Shown piece by piece: positions 10,656 to 23,630 of a stretch of DNA of 64,000 nucleotides. Made by a program: the position numbers and the translations under genes. The DNA is from Parasponia andersonii. Lineage: Eukaryota; Streptophyta; Magnoliopsida; Rosales; Cannabaceae. Positions within the stretch are counted from its first letter, which is position 1, and each line of letters begins with the position of its first letter. The stretch covers positions 487,233-551,232 of the forward strand of contig JXTB01000025.1 in the NCBI GenBank assembly GCA_002914805.1. Reading direction: 5' to 3'. Below the pieces are notes generated by a model. The model saw only the letters and a program-made list of their open reading frames with translations, ran no database searches and was not told the origin of the DNA.

Positions 10656-13125
10656 TGTAAAATCCTAAATTTTGTAAGAGTAATTAAGTAATTTTAATTC
10701 AAAGATATTTTAGTAATTCTATATTTTTAAATTATTTTAAATTAAATTATTGGTGTTGAATCTAGACAAGATTAAGTCTAGGTGCATTTGGGGTAAAAGT
10801 GAAAAAGAAATTATAAACCGGAGATAAAAGTGTAATTAAGGAGGGACTAAAGTGAAAGAATCTTTTTAAAATTGTGGCCAAAGTGGAATTTTAGAAACTT
10901 TTTTTGGGTCGGATCAAATTGCGCCACATGTCTCACTGCTACAGTTCTGAAAATTGCATAAACTCCCTTTTTCTTCTTTCTTGGTCCCCCAAACCAACCC
11001 ACGGTTACTGTTCATTCGCCGAGCCACCAGCCGCCGTCGTGCCCGATGTGCTCGCCCGCTGTGACCGGAAGACGCCGATGAATTAGCACCGGGTACTGCC
11101 GCCGTGAATTGCCGCTCCTCGCCGGAGAAAAGGCCGCTCGAAATTAGCGCCACCGGGACGGTTTTTCGCCCTCTGTTTCCTCCTCCGACGTCCGATCACC
11201 TCACCACCACTACCACCGTTGGACTCGTCTCAATTCTAGCTTTCATTTTCGACCACTCTCGGCCTCCAACTCGGCTCTGGTGAGAAGTTGACTACTGTAG
11301 TAATATTTTAATATTTTATTTTTGTGGTATTTTCATAATTATTTTGGAATTGAGTTATTTATCCCGAGAAAATTCTATCGCGTGAAAGAGGAGTTTGAAA
11401 TATGAAATCTCATGATTTTGAAGTGTTAAAACGATAATCGGAAGATCGTTAATTATTGGGATGAAAATGTAGTATTTTCATAATTTTCAGATTTTTGAGC
11501 CCATTTAATGTTCGGGACTTCAAAACTGAATTATGACTTCGAATTTGGACTCAGTGAGGTCGGGATATGAATTTTGATATAAAATACCACAATTTTCTGA
11601 AGTGGCACGAAAATCGATAAAATAGCTCGTAAATTGCACCGCTTTGCGTGCCACAGGCCAGTTCTGTACCAGGACCCGTTTTCGACGAGTTTTATATTTA
11701 ACCCAACATTTTTTGGTGTTCTGAATTCAGTGGTAACCTCTGTTTCTCAATCCGAAACTCTGTTTGAGAAGTCAATTTTTCAAGTAAATGTGACGAGATT
11801 CAAAAACAACTGTCCGAACAACTCGGTGATCAATTGAGGATATTTCTAATATCGTTAGCTCAATATAACTACTATTTCGAGGTATAGGGATTTAATTTCC
11901 TTGTTTTCTATTATTTTCATTAAAATTAGAATTTATTTTGAAAAATAAAATTTCGTGATTTTATTAAATTGAATTATTTGAATAGTTATTTAAATGAATT
12001 ATGAATTTGTGAAACATTGTAGATTGCTCTAGATATTTTTACATATGATTTTATACAAGTTTTATATTTAGAATTTGGTAAAACCATTAAAACTGTACTT
12101 TTGGATTTTTAAGTACAAAATAGATTTTTAATTAAAAATTAGAGCATGTCTAGAATGTTAAACCACTGCATGGTTATTTGAGACTCCATATATTGCACAT
12201 TTCATATGATCATGCATGAGAGTCGTCTTAGGCATCACGGTGTTGTAGTAGACGGACTAGTACACCCGCCTTCGGTGAGAGCCCGTAAACCTGCGTGAGG
12301 TTTGTTTTCTGACTATCTCTATTCGGTAGGCGTAGGCATTCGGTGCCCCTCCAGTTCGGTAGAATTAGATATATGAGTGTCCTTCCGGTTTCAAAAGATA
12401 GATGTCAGGCAGAGAACACTCAATACATGTAGTATAAGTTGCTCTAGTCATGATAAGAGGATGAGGGCTCCTTTGTTGTATTGATTTATGTGATATGTAT
12501 TATACTTATTTTAATTAAGACTTTTATATGTTTTGACCTGGATATCTGGTTTTGGTTTCAGCATGATTTTCTATAAATGGTTTAAATTCTTAATATTTAT
12601 AAAAATATTTTCCAACACTACTAACTATGTAGATGTTTTGAGATTTATAAAAGACTTTTCCAAAAAGGAAAATTAGGTAACTTACTGGGCATTTATGCTC
12701 ACCCTCTCTAGTTTCTCAACAGGTAATGTCCAATGTAACATTGACGATCAACAAGTGAAATACGAAGCTATCTTTTATTTGTAGTTTGTGACTTGGTAAT
12801 GCTAGGAGTATGAATTTAAGACTTATGTATAAGTCTTGTTAAATAATTGGATGTTGCTAGCATTCAAATTAAGTTTGTTACTTTAAATATGTCTGTAAAC
12901 TATGTATGTCATACTAGCTTGATGTTAAGGTGTGAATGATGATACTTGGTGAACTATTTGAAATTTGTTTTTCTTTATAATTTTTCAGCATGTGTTTATT
13001 GATGATATGAACTATGGGATATGTCCACTGGTTGGAATTCATAATACTTAAAAAAAAAAAAAAAAGAATTTCTAATTTTAGTGAAATTCCCCTTCTGCCA
13101 CTACCCCGGAATTTGGGTCGTGACA
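10656..13125 (+). mobile_element. Solo-LTR-like block, probably Ty3/Gypsy
   Basis: The block begins TGTAAAATCCTAAATTTTG and ends GGGTCGTGACA, so it has TG...CA ends with partly inverted terminal motifs of the type TGTCACGACCC. Length is about 2.5 kb. The ends and the internal order (GC-rich segment near 11000-11250, then a segment near 12230-12400 with GAGCCCGTAAACC) match a second block at 46415-48594. No gag or pol remains lie between the ends. Long LTRs of this form are known in the Tekay/Del group, but that assignment is an inference. The flanking pentamers (TGCAA, TGCTC) are at best a decayed target duplication. It looks old. Confidence 0.5.
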
Positions 13126-13199
13126 TGCTCAGTTAAGCTTAAGAAAAGGTTTAAAACTCTCTTCCAAACGTCACTTTCTTATTTTCGTCGGGATGTATG

Positions 13200-13930
13200 G
13201 CTGATAATTCGTGTTCACGGGTTGTGTTAGTATCATGTCGATGTACATATATAATAAGTAAATGCTCAATCCAAACACGATTGTTTAATAAATAGGTCAA
13301 AAATCTAACACAAACATAAACTATTTTATAAACAGGTTAACACGACACGATCTGTGTAACCCATTTACTAAATAAGTCATATTGATGCGTGACCCATGAC
13401 CTGCAAACACGACCTGAACACGATCCGTTTAATAAAGAGCCTTATAAAAATATGATCAAATTTTGAGCTCAATTCAAGTACATATTTTTTTATCAAATTT
13501 TATAGAAAAATATCTGGTATATATTTTTATATATCAAGCGTAAAATTTCATATACTAAGTATAAAAAATTATATACCTAGTATATTTTAATATAATAACT
13601 GAAATTAGTAGATAACAAGATATGTTATCTACTAAGTGTAAAAATATTTATATTTGAACATTTAGCTATAAAATTAAAAAAGTGAACATCTACTTGATTA
13701 AATTTAAAATATTGAATATTTTTTTAAATTTCTTTTTAAAATAAAAGGTGTCAGAAATTATGACACGATATGATATGCTTATAAACGAGTTGACACGACA
13801 CGACCTATTTACTAAGTAGGTCATTTTTATATTGACGGATTCAACTTGAATACGACTCGTTAATTAAATTAATCAATATCTCTGACCTGAGTGAATGAAT
13901 TAAACTCAAAATCATTAATTTTATTCGAAT
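13200..13930. repeat. Degenerate dispersed repeat
   Basis: The stretch contains two direct copies of a segment around GACACGACACGAYCT (near 13341 and 13793) separated by AT-rich sequence. About 250 bp within it (13480-13735) resembles 58580-58850. No coding capacity was seen. The class is not clear. Confidence 0.4.
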
Positions 13931-14192
13931 TTCGAATCGGCCTAAAATCCGGAAGAACATTAATATAAAATCGCTTGGTTATTATAATTTGCGATAAGAA
14001 CTGTGCCGCGGCAGCTGGTTAGAAGTCATAATACTTTGTGGGTTTGCCTTCTCTTTCCAACTGTCAAAATAAAATATGATTTCTTTAGTTTTAAAAAAAT
14101 CGAAAACTTTGGATGGATAAGAAGGCAATTTTAGTTTGGTTTCTAGATACGAAGAGTCATTCCATAGCGTGGAAGACCTGTCCTTTGATTAA

Positions 14193-14558
14193 GGCTATGT
14201 TTGGTAGACAGATTTTTTGGAGGAATGGAGAAGGGTGGAGAGAGAGTTATAATTTTGTGTTTGATAGAAAGGAGAGAAAGAGAGAGAGTAAAAGTGGAGG
14301 GAGAGTTCATAAAAATTCATCTTCATATCTTGGAATGATTAGAAAAAATTTAAAAGAAAAAAATATGAATCCACAAATTTATTTATTAAGTTAATTAAAT
14401 TTTAAAAAATAATATAATAATTTATAAATAAATATTTTATATTCTTTATACTCTATCTCTTTTAAATAATTCAAAAAATTATTACCTTCCTCTCTATTCT
14501 TCCTACTCTCTTTCTTTTTTACGCTCTCTATTCTTCCTACCAGTGGAAATAACAAGCC
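14193..14558. mobile_element. hAT-like MITE (probable)
   Basis: The left end GGCTATGTTTGGTAGACAG and the right end (complement GGCTTGTTATTTCCACTGG) are imperfect inverted repeats. Each is followed inward by a purine-rich stretch of GGAGGAATGGAG / GGAAGAATAGAG type. This layout fits a common family of plant hAT-type MITEs. No 8-bp target duplication could be confirmed. A 93-codon open frame across its left half is purine-rich and not a gene. Confidence 0.45.
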
Positions 14559-14591
14559 AAATAAATGTATACAATTTTTTTTCTATTGAAG

Positions 14592-14593
14592 TG

Positions 14594-14632
<39 letters not shown>
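14592..14632. repeat. (TA)n microsatellite
   Basis: A TA run interrupted once by TACATA abuts the inferred left edge of the Tat-lineage retroelement. Confidence 0.8.
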
Positions 14633-14636
<4 letters not shown>

Positions 14637-15820
14637 AGAGCTGTTCTTACTAACTGTCCATGTGTCTTCGAACTATTGATATTGGTCATACCAACTGTCC
14701 ACATATCCTCGCTGTCTCAGAGTGTTTTTGATCTCCAGCTGGATCGAAGAAACGGGGGTGTCCACCTGCAAAGACTCTCTGATGCCTAAGTCAGATATTT
14801 ACTCCTGAGATTTAATAGTAAATACTAAGTTTTTTTCCTTATAAAATTTTGTCTATCTGTATTTCTATATCCCTCCCTTTTTTTTCGAGGAAATGTATGG
14901 CATATATATATATCTTGGAACCGAGAACCTGCCGGCTCTCAATCCTAAGATCGAGTACCATTTTCTCATCATGACTTGTTCTAAAAATCACGGGCCATGG
15001 TTATCGTAATTTCCCTTGCATCGTTGTAATTTGCTTTCCGCCCTCCCCTATGGTGTGAGCCTGGCAAAGGCGAAGCCCCGACAACCTGCCATCCTATCAG
15101 GACGGTTTGCCTAATACGTACACCTACCCAAGATCGCATTGAATGCCCTGTCTGGGTCTGGAGCAGTGCGCTGCCCTTAATGGTCTTCTAGTGGAAGACC
15201 CTCGAGGCATCTGACCCCCAGCTGTCGAGGCAAGAATTTGACTGAGCCGAACCTGTCCAGGGTCTAGGATGGGTTCGGCCCTGGCCTGCGATAACCAACA
15301 TGCTCAAGTCGTATCACATGTGACTTATGCGGCATTCAAATGGCCCTTCTGGACACGTGTCGAATAATATGTTCCATGCTATCTGTTCTGCCACCTAATC
15401 ATCCACGTAGTGCACGATCTAGGAGTGGGCCCCACAACTGCCCATATTTCCCTATTCGATGGATTTGCAGCTATCAAGTGGGGAAATCATGTCTCTTGTT
15501 TGCCAATTCGAAGGGTACCCGTGTCTCATTGCTGTCATTATTCCCCAGTTATTGATACTGACGCACGCCAACTCGTACCACGATTTTTTCAAATTTTTGA
15601 AATTTTAGTGTTTCTGACTTTCTCGCACTGTTCTCCTCCAGGGAAGACTTTTCAGCTCTTCCTCTATAAAAAGCCGCACTTGTGCTCATCTCTTACTTTA
15701 CCAAAATCCCCAAATACTCCTGCTTTCTTTCCTTCAACATTTTCAGCCTTCTCAAATCTTAGGGTTTCCGAATCTTCCCTTTTCTAGAAACTTTTGCTTT
15801 CTTTGATCGCACCCAAGATA
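14633..15820. repeat. Left terminal region of the Tat element (LTR or 3' UTR)
   Basis: This non-coding stretch starts TGTTAGAG and contains a segment around GTCCACCTGCAAAGACTC followed by CTAAGTCAG, which I associate with terminal regions of Tat-type elements. A polypyrimidine run at 14872-14887 would read as a purine tract on the element's own strand. No inner LTR boundary could be fixed. Confidence 0.4.
15665..15672 (+). promoter_or_regulatory. TATA box ahead of the antisense ORF
   Basis: TATAAAAA lies 156 bp upstream of the ATG at 15821 on the plus strand, opposite to the retroelement's own direction. Its place suits a separate promoter for the antisense ORF. This is inference from spacing only. 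Confidence 0.45.
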
Positions 15821-18800
15821 ATGGCCCCGAACCAGAGTCAGAAGCTCTGCCGCATCACGAATTCCGAGTTAGGCTCATTAAAGGAGGCAGCTCTGTTTCT
15901 CTGGCAGAGTCATCTTACAAAGGGTTGAGGGTCTGGAGGACTGGTACCTTCGCCCCTCTGCCCTCGAAGGCTCCATCGTCTTGGGGAGGAAGCACCTGGA
16001 AGGGCTACGGTTTCCTCTTCCTCCCCTGGTCCACCAGTTCTTCAGCCTGACGGGGATTCACCTAATGCAGTTGAATGCCAACGGGGTCATGATCCTGATG
16101 GGACTTTCTGCTCTGTCAGTCCTCCTCAATGTGCATATCGACCTGGAGGTGGTCTTCTATGCCTACAAGCTCACCTTCATCCCTAAAAGGAGCTCTTACT
16201 CTACTTTCTACCTCTAGCCGCTCCTGGGGTGCCACGTTTTTTGGGGCTTGCCGATGTCGGATAAGCAATGGGATTCTCACTCTAGGATGTACGCCATCAG
16301 AGGGGCGTCGTGCTCTCCTTGGGTGAACGGGGAGCGTAAGTAAGTACTAAGTCGTGATTTAATTTTTGGGTCTGTGTGCACTTTGTCCATTTTTGCTCAT
16401 GATATTTGGCCTCGCGCAGCCTTTGTGGAGGAAAGCAGGTTCGAGCCACAACTGTCGGCGCGGCGGCTTAAGAAGCTAGAGGGAGTCATCGTCTTCAAAT
16501 CCTCTGGAGATTGTTGAAACATTCAGGCCGTTTTGAATTCCCAGATGATGAACATGATGCTCAGGATGGTCTCACATCTCTTCTTTCTGGTGGATACGTG
16601 GGTTATCACCAAGCACCTTCAGAGCTAGCTTGACGCTTCGGCTCTGAACCAATTCTGTCAGGATAAGCAGAGTCGCATTACTATAGTGAGTCATCAGATC
16701 ACGGCCTCGAGCTAGCTGGCAAGTCCCAATGACCTGGTGGCACCAACCAGTCACGAGCTTGAAAAAGTGGTGAAGCTCGTGATCGAGGAGTGCGTCAGGT
16801 TCCAAAGTGAGGAAGCTGCTACCCCTAAGAGGGTTAGGGATGAGTTTATTTTGTGCCTTAGGGCTCCGTCGATCAGGTCATGGCTGTGTTTTAATCATAT
16901 TGCTCGCACTTGCAAGTTCGGATGTTGGCCCTTTGGCAGATCCCTCCCTGGCCAAGGGGAGTACTGTTGTCCACAGAACCCGATCCAAGGTCCCCATCGG
17001 TCGGCGTCTGGTGGTGTTCTCTGAGGACGAGTCCAGAGGATATGGAGTTTTCACCCCAAGAACAGGCTCGGACGATAAGCTGGAGGGTCTGTTCGTATCT
17101 GGGAATGATGCACTTATGACGCCTTCTCCCAAGGCTGGCGGGCCCGTGATCTGAGAGACGCTGGCCATAAAGACCATGCATGGCAAAGGAGCGCTTTCAA
17201 GCCTGCCAGAGGAGCTCACTGCGTCGGCTTCTTCTGCACCCAGCCCCGGCCCGAAGGCAAGTGCGATGTCTGGTTCTACTTGCTCCTATGGGGAAATTGC
17301 CGAGCTCAGTGGAAGGGCTCCCAGACTGAAGTCTCGCCTGTCTTCCTCTCCCCCGGTCTTTATGAAGCGGGGTCGTGAAGTCGATCCATTCGGGGAGGAG
17401 GAAGGTCCCACGAGGAAGAGAGGTAAAACTACCCCTTCTTCAAACAACGACAACGACGGGGACACCCTGACCATTATAAGGAGAAGGAGGTCTGCGCGCA
17501 GTGGCCCATCCGAGCGTGCTGATCAAGACAAGACCAAAAAATTACAACCCGGTAAATCTCTAAGAGGGGTAGTTGCCGGGGCTGCTGAAGTAGTAGCGAT
17601 CACGGGCGCTTCTTCTGTTGAGGATGTGCCACTTCCAGTTGTCGCCGAAGGCGTGCTTAGAGACACTCTGTCATCTACCGCCCCCACTTCCCCTACTTTA
17701 AGAGTGCCAAAAGAAGCTGCTGAAGTACGTTTGGTGGGGGGAGAAGGCATCCACACAGTTGGCAGGGTGGAGTCGCGTTCCTTGGACACGAATGATGCTC
17801 AGGAAGAGGTCCAGCCGCGAAGTTTGAGTTGGAGGCACTCTCCTTGGAGAATGTAGGCCTTGTCACTGGCTGCAGTATGGTGTAAGTTTGGCTTGTCTAG
17901 CCTTCATCTCCATGCTTTTGGCATCTTTGCTGAACACTGACTCCCCCTTTTTATGTTCTGCAGCTAGCCGCAGTTCAGTCTTTCTATTCTTTTCGCATCG
18001 GGGAGTTATCAGGCTGCTGAGTGCCTGTGCTAGGTTGGCCGAACAGAGCGAGGTTGCCCTTGTTGCATTGAGGGCGGACTTTAACCTGTATCAGAGCCTG
18101 GATGAAGCAAGGGTCAGCAGTGCGGTGGCTCATGCCTTGAGTGTTGAGAGGGCTAGACATAAAGAGCTGGCCACCAGGTTGGATGAGGCAGAGAGGAAAG
18201 TCTGATCTCTCGAGGCCAAGGTTCCGGGTCTACACTCGGAGCCTGAGGCTACTAGGTTGGCCCAAGCTGAGCTCAAGGTCAAGAAGTAAGAGCTGCAGAG
18301 TGTAGAGGCTGAGATGGGGTTGACTTTCATCGTTCCTAATAAAGCAATCAGCGAGGCTAAGGAGGCGAGGAATGCTAAGGCAAAAGCCAAGTTAGAGGCC
18401 CATTCTCCGCAGCGCATACTCGACCTATCAAATGAGGTAATTCTACATGTCTATTTGGATCATTGTAAACTGATAGGAGCTCACGCAGGGCTAACCCGTA
18501 AGCGCGACGAAGACCTTACTGATATTAACACTCTTTTGATCAACTTGTCGCAGCGGCAAGAGGAACTGAGGCTAGCAGTGTTAAAAGATAGGCTTGCAGA
18601 TACAGAGAAGTTGAAGACAAGGTACCAGAGGTAGATGGACATTCTTTTTGCGAAGAGCTATAGGTATGGTTGGGAGAACAAGGAATTCGAGGGCCACGTG
18701 GAGGTGGTGACGCCAGACTAGTTCGATGAGCAGAAATGTGTCAAAAGGGACCATTACTCCGTTAGGTATTACATGCAATAGTTGGGGGACGAGATTAACA

Positions 18801-19075
18801 TCGTGTACCTTGCTGATATACTGAAGATACTTGACGAAGAGAAATATGGGCCCTCTACATCTGCCTCTATCGCCAAAGAGATTATCCCTGCTTCTAGTCT
18901 ACCAAAACAAGTCACGAATGTTCCTGGGGGTCAGCCCAGTCCTAGCACTTTAACTAGTAGAGGGTTAAGTGCGGTCGTCTTGTCTAGCGATGACTCCGAA
19001 CCCGATATGTCGCTCCCTGCCGAAGCTGGGTCAAGTGCTGAAACTGGCATTGCTCCCCCTACCATAGGTAATTAG
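15821..19075 (+). pseudogene. Antisense extra ORF of the Tat element, PF04195-like
   Basis: Plus-strand coding remains begin at an ATG (15821, MAPNQSQKL) and run to about 19075 in several broken pieces. Near 16010 FPLPPLVHQFF followed by an N-x-V-x-I-L-M-G-L pattern matches the plant gypsy-type transposon domain PF04195. A middle part (17180-17860) is rich in Ser, Pro and Gly. The part from about 18020 to 18640 is rich in Ala, Glu, Lys and Arg and looks like a coiled coil. The function of these antisense proteins is unknown. The base composition is more GC-rich than the flanking DNA. It belongs to the retroelement and is not a host gene. Confidence 0.65.
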
Positions 19076-19789
19076 GGCCTTTCGCTCTTTTATGTACTTG
19101 TAAAGTACTGACTGTGTAGTGTAAAGCTGACTCTTGTTGCAAGCATCTGTTTAAATAATAAAATGGCATACTTTTCTCACGTTTATTCCATTTTTCTTCT
19201 TCTGTTGCCCGTATTTGTGGTCACGGTCAAACATCATGTACGATGCCATTCTCTTGTCGGTAGTTTGGCTTGCCTCTGGGTCTAGCCCAATCGTATATGA
19301 TTTGGAGTTATTAGTGAATCCTCTCTGTGCTATGATTGACGAGATTAACTCTAGAGATCGGGATGTGAGTTCCGGCTCGTTCGACTCTGAGGATGTATAA
19401 TTACTATTATGACTTGTTTTGGTAGAATTTGACTCGCGTGCATGGCTGGATTTCTCTAACCCTAAATGGGATTGCACCAGGAACCAGCTCCAGGGGTTGG
19501 TCGATTCCTACTTGGACTTATCGCTGCAGAAGGAGAAGCCTGGACTCGGCTCTCACTGGGAGCAAACAGGGTGTTACCACTCCGACGTGTCTTTGCGAGT
19601 TCATCCAAAACCTATTATTGACAAATAAAGATTCCGTATCTATGTCCCTATCGACCACGCATTCATTAATTTAAGATCAATAAACAGATTTTGGTTTTGA
19701 TTTCTATCTTTGTGTTTGGAAGATTATACGCTTGGTGTCATGCGTAACTTATCTAGGTAAGCTTCCAATGGGCATGCCCTATAGGGTTT

Positions 19790-19945
19790 ACTTCCAATTG
19801 GTAGACCCTGGCCCCATCTACTTTCATCCTATACGTAGCTAAGGTGCCCTCTGGGGAGGGTCTACTTCCAATGGGTAGACTTGGCTCCGTTTAATTTCGG
19901 CTTAGGCGTAGCTAAGGTGTTCTCCAGGGCGGGGGTGTTATCACT
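19790..19945. repeat. Two-copy ~74-bp tandem repeat in the Tat element
   Basis: The segments starting ACTTCCAATTGG (19790) and ACTTCCAATGGG (19864) are diverged copies with a period of 74 bp; both contain CGTAGCTAAGGTG. A partial copy precedes them near 19761. They lie in the same 3' region as the 112-bp array. Confidence 0.65.
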
Positions 19946-20033
19946 CAATCCTTCCCCATCGTGCAGGTATTTCTTGAGGGTTGGCGGCAAGTTTTGTTGC
20001 GTAGCCTATCACCCTTCGTACGTTCTCTTGGGT

Positions 20034-20640
20034 CATCGGCAAGCATTTTATTGCGTGATGTGATTCCCACAATTTGATTTTTAATGAGGTCTGCCGGCAA
20101 GCACTTTATTACGCAGATCATTTCTCTTTGTACATTTTCTCGGTCCATCAGCAAGCATTTTATTGCACGATGTAATTCCCACAGTATAATTTTTAATAAG
20201 GTTTGCTGGAAAGTACTTTATTATGCAGCTCAGTCCTCCTCGTACATTTTCTCGGGCCATCAGCAAGCATTTTATTGCGCGATGTGATTCCCACAGTATA
20301 ATTTTTGATGAGGTCTGCTGGTAAATATTTTATTGCACAACTCATTCCTCTTCGTACTTTTTCTCAGCCATCGGTAAGCAATTTATTGCGCGATATGATT
20401 CCTATAGTACGATTTTTAATAAGGTCTATCGGCAAGCACTTTATTGCGTAGCTCATTCCTCCTCGTACGTTTTCGCGGGCAATCAGCAAGCATTTTATTG
20501 TGCAATGTGATTCCCATAGTACGATTTTTAATGAGGTCTGCTGGCAAGCATTTTATTGCACAGTTTATTTCTCTTTGTACATTTTCTCGGGCCATCGGCA
20601 AGCATTTTATTGCGCGATGTGATTCCCATAGTACGATCTT
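20034..20640. repeat. 112-bp tandem array of dimeric units in the Tat element
   Basis: Units begin at 20034, 20146, 20258, 20369, 20481 and 20593, giving five full copies and a partial sixth with a period of 111-112 bp. Each unit has two related halves of about 60 and 52 bp that both carry a version of GGCAAGCATTTTATTGC, so the array grew from a shorter ancestor that became a dimer. Copies differ from each other by roughly ten to twenty changes, so the array is not new. The region between pol and the 3' LTR is a known source of such arrays in Tat elements. Confidence 0.9.
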
Positions 20641-20769
20641 TATTCGTGCGAATAGTTCAAGGGGTCTAGCACTAGGGGCAAACCCTTTTATATAGCAAAC
20701 TATTGGGCAAATCCATGTAGCAGACATCTTGATTTGTTTTGGAATCAGGCTATTTAATAACACAAGCAT

Positions 20770-21525
20770 TTATATGTGTCTCACACATAGTATTTCTTCA
20801 AGTACTGGGCATTTCACGTGTTGGGTAGGCTCTTCTCGGTCTTGAGTTCTTTTAGGATGTATGTGCCATTGTTGAGTGCTTTGATCACCTAGTAGGGTCA
20901 GACCCAATTGGAGTCTAGCTTTGAGGAATTCCCTGTTTTGACCTTCAAGACCCAATCTCCAGCGTTGAACCGGTGAGTGTTGACTTTTTTGCATAATAAG
21001 ATCAGGCTTGCTGGTGGTACGATGGATCAGGGCCACGTTTCTTGTTTCTTCAAGTAAATCTGTGTTGCGGCTTAGCTGTTGCTTGTTCAGTGAGGTGTCT
21101 TTTACTACTTCAGAGCGAAGGATCGGGAGGCCAATTTTGGTCGGGATCACAGCCTCTGACCCATAAACCATGGCAAAGGGTGTTCTTCCCATTGACCTCC
21201 GCTCCATGGTTCAATAGGCTTACACGACAATTGGTAGCTCTTGTAACCACTTTCCTTTAGCCTCCTGTAAGTTCTTTTTAATTTTACTGAAGATGGCATT
21301 GTTCGTTGCCTCTGCTTGTCCGTTCCCCTGAGGGTAATTTATAGATGAGAAGTTGAGCTTTATGTTATATAAATCACACAGCTCTTTGAGTTTGGTGTTT
21401 TGGAACTGTGTGCCATGATCAACATGTATCTCTTTCGGGATTCCGTAGCGGCAGATTATGTTTTTCCAAATAAAGTTTATCGTGTCTATCTTAGTGACGG
21501 TTGCGTAAGCTTCAGCTTCCACCTA
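20770..21525 (-). pseudogene. Integrase remains of the Tat element
   Basis: Minus-strand pieces carry the integrase core motif HGTQFQN and the downstream NYPQGNGQAEATNN, then the C-terminal RTPFAMVYGSEAV typical of Tat integrases. It is broken and follows the RNase H part in the same direction. Confidence 0.85.
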
Positions 21526-22018
21526 TTTGATGAAATAATCGGTGGCTAATAAGACATCCCTCTTTTCCCCAGGGCTTCTGGGGAGCTATTCGACGATATT
21601 CAGACCCCACTTAGCGAAGGGCCAAGAAGTTATGTTTGAATAGAGCTCTTCTGTGGGTTGGCATTTTAGGAGGGTGAATCTCTGGTACTTATCGTATTTC
21701 TTGACAAATTGGGATGCCTCGTTCATCATGTAAGGCTAGAAGTATCCAGCTGTTAAGGCTCTATGGGCGAGGCTTCGCCCGCCAGAGTGGTTGCCATACA
21801 CTCCCTCGTGGATTTCCTCCATCAGCTTTTGCGCCTTTATAGGGCCTACGCACTTCAACATCGGTCCCATTATTGATCTTCTGTACAATTAGCCCCCCAC
21901 TATTGAGTATTGGACTGCCTTTAGTCTAACCGACCTTGCTTTTTGGGGCTCTGCGGGCAAGTTCCTCGAACCAGGTATTGGGTGATGGGTTTTATCCAAC
22001 CTTCATCCTCAGAGTCGG

Positions 22019-22531
22019 TCACGAACACGTGCGTTTAGTCACCCCCCCCATCAACACACTTCTAGCTAGCTCATCAGCCTTTTGGTTCATTTCCCTGGGT
22101 ATTTGTTCAATATCGAAGTTGTTAAGGCGGGCTTTCGCCCCCATTATTTTGGAGAAGTACATGTGTACTCTTGGCTCTTTCACTTCGAAGTCTCCCATAA
22201 CCTGACCCATGATCAGCTGCGAGTCAATTTTTACTGTGATGTTCTCTACTCCAAAGTGCATGGCTAGCTCAAGGCCTTGCAGTAGTGTTTTATACTCCGC
22301 CTTATTGTTTGTCATCTGGAAACTAAGTCTCAAGGTTTTCTCTATCCAGAGTCCTGCTGGGGTCTGTAGGACTATTCCGATGCTTGACCCTGAGGTATTC
22401 GTGGATCCATCAGTGTAGAGGGTCCAGGTTGAAAGGATGTGAGTCGGAGGCATCTGTGGCGGGTCGCACGGTTTACCGAAAGAATGGATTTTCGCTAGGA
22501 AGTTCGCCTTGACTTGCCCCTTCTTCGCCAC
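22019..22531 (-). pseudogene. RNase H remains of the Tat element
   Basis: The piece contains WTLYTDGSTN, NNKAEYKTLLQGLELA and KIDSQLI, the RNase H active-site blocks of Tat-type polyproteins, and ends with NQKADELAR. It is a fragment of the broken polyprotein. Confidence 0.88.
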
Positions 22532-22665
22532 TCGAGACTGGTACTCGATGTCGTATATCCCCAGCTTGATAGCCCATTTGGTCAGCCATCCCGATAGATC
22601 TAGTTTGGCAAGATCTATCGGATAGGAAAATCTGTATACATCGTTATTGGGTGTGCCTCGAAGTA

Positions 22666-23630
22666 CTACCTCAATCTTTTCTTGGTGTTGACCAGAGTAA
22701 GAACCAGCTTTTCCGCCATACTGTATCGTGTCTCCGCATCTAGGAGCATGCAGCTTGTATAAAACACTAGCTTCTGCTTATCGTCTTCCTCGATGAACAG
22801 TACAGTACTGATCGCTACTTCGGACACTGCCAAATAAGCGTACATGCACTGTCTTTCTGCTGAGGAAGCTAGGATGGATGGGTGACTTAAGTACAGCTTG
22901 AGCTCTGTCAGTGCCTTATCCTGCTCCTCCCCCCAGACAACTGGAGAGCTTTTCTCTATACATTGGAAGAAAGGCTTACACAAGTTGGACATTTTGGAGA
23001 TAAACTGGCTGAGTGCGGCTATCTTCCCGGTTAGGTGCTGGACCTCCCTAACGATTGAGGGCCTTTGTATATCTGCGATTAAGGATAACTGGGTTGAATT
23101 GGCCTCAATACCCCTCCTTCTTACGATATACCCCAGGAACTGGCCGGAGGACACCCCAAAAGCATATTTTTTGGGTTTAGATGCATTCAGTAATGCCTCA
23201 AAACTTTGAAACATTCATCCAGATGCCCAGATGATCCGAAGCTTATTTGCTCTTTACAACCATATCGTCGATGTAGACCTTCATTATTTTCTCAGTAGCT
23301 TGGTGAACATTTTATTCATGAGCCACTGGTAGGTCACCCCGCGTCCTTCAAACCAAAAGGTATGGGCTTATAGCAGTACAAACCTCACTCTGTAATAAAC
23401 ATCGTGTGGATCTGGTCTTCTTCGTACAGAGGGATCTGGTTGTATTCAAAGTAAGCATCTAGGAAGCTCATCCTGTCGAATCCTGTCATCAGATCGATCT
23501 TCGGTAGGGGAAAACTGTCCTTTGGGAAGGCCTTGTTTAGATTGGTGAAATCTATGCAGGTCCAATCGTCACCGCTCTTCTTCTTTACCACCACCGGGTT
23601 AGAGACCCAGGATAGGTATACGTACTCCAT
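22666..23630 (-). pseudogene. Reverse transcriptase remains of the Tat element
   Basis: The pieces contain SNPVVVKKKSGDDWTCIDFT, NKAFPKDSFPLPKID and FLDAYFEYNQI, then the connection region with LTGKIAALSQFISK. These are classic Ty3/Gypsy reverse-transcriptase blocks. It is broken. Confidence 0.88.

Noticed and set aside
10904-11153. Overlapping frames on both strands in a GC-rich segment
   Set aside because: They lie in the GC-rich part of the solo-LTR-like block, and the same feature recurs in the second copy without a conserved protein.
14113-14394. A 93-codon plus-strand frame
   Set aside because: Its second half is the purine-rich arm of a hAT-like MITE; no protein similarity.
20081-20769. 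Minus-strand frames with a repeated peptide across the 112-bp array
   Set aside because: The 112-bp period is not a multiple of three and the frames arise from the repeat; not a gene.
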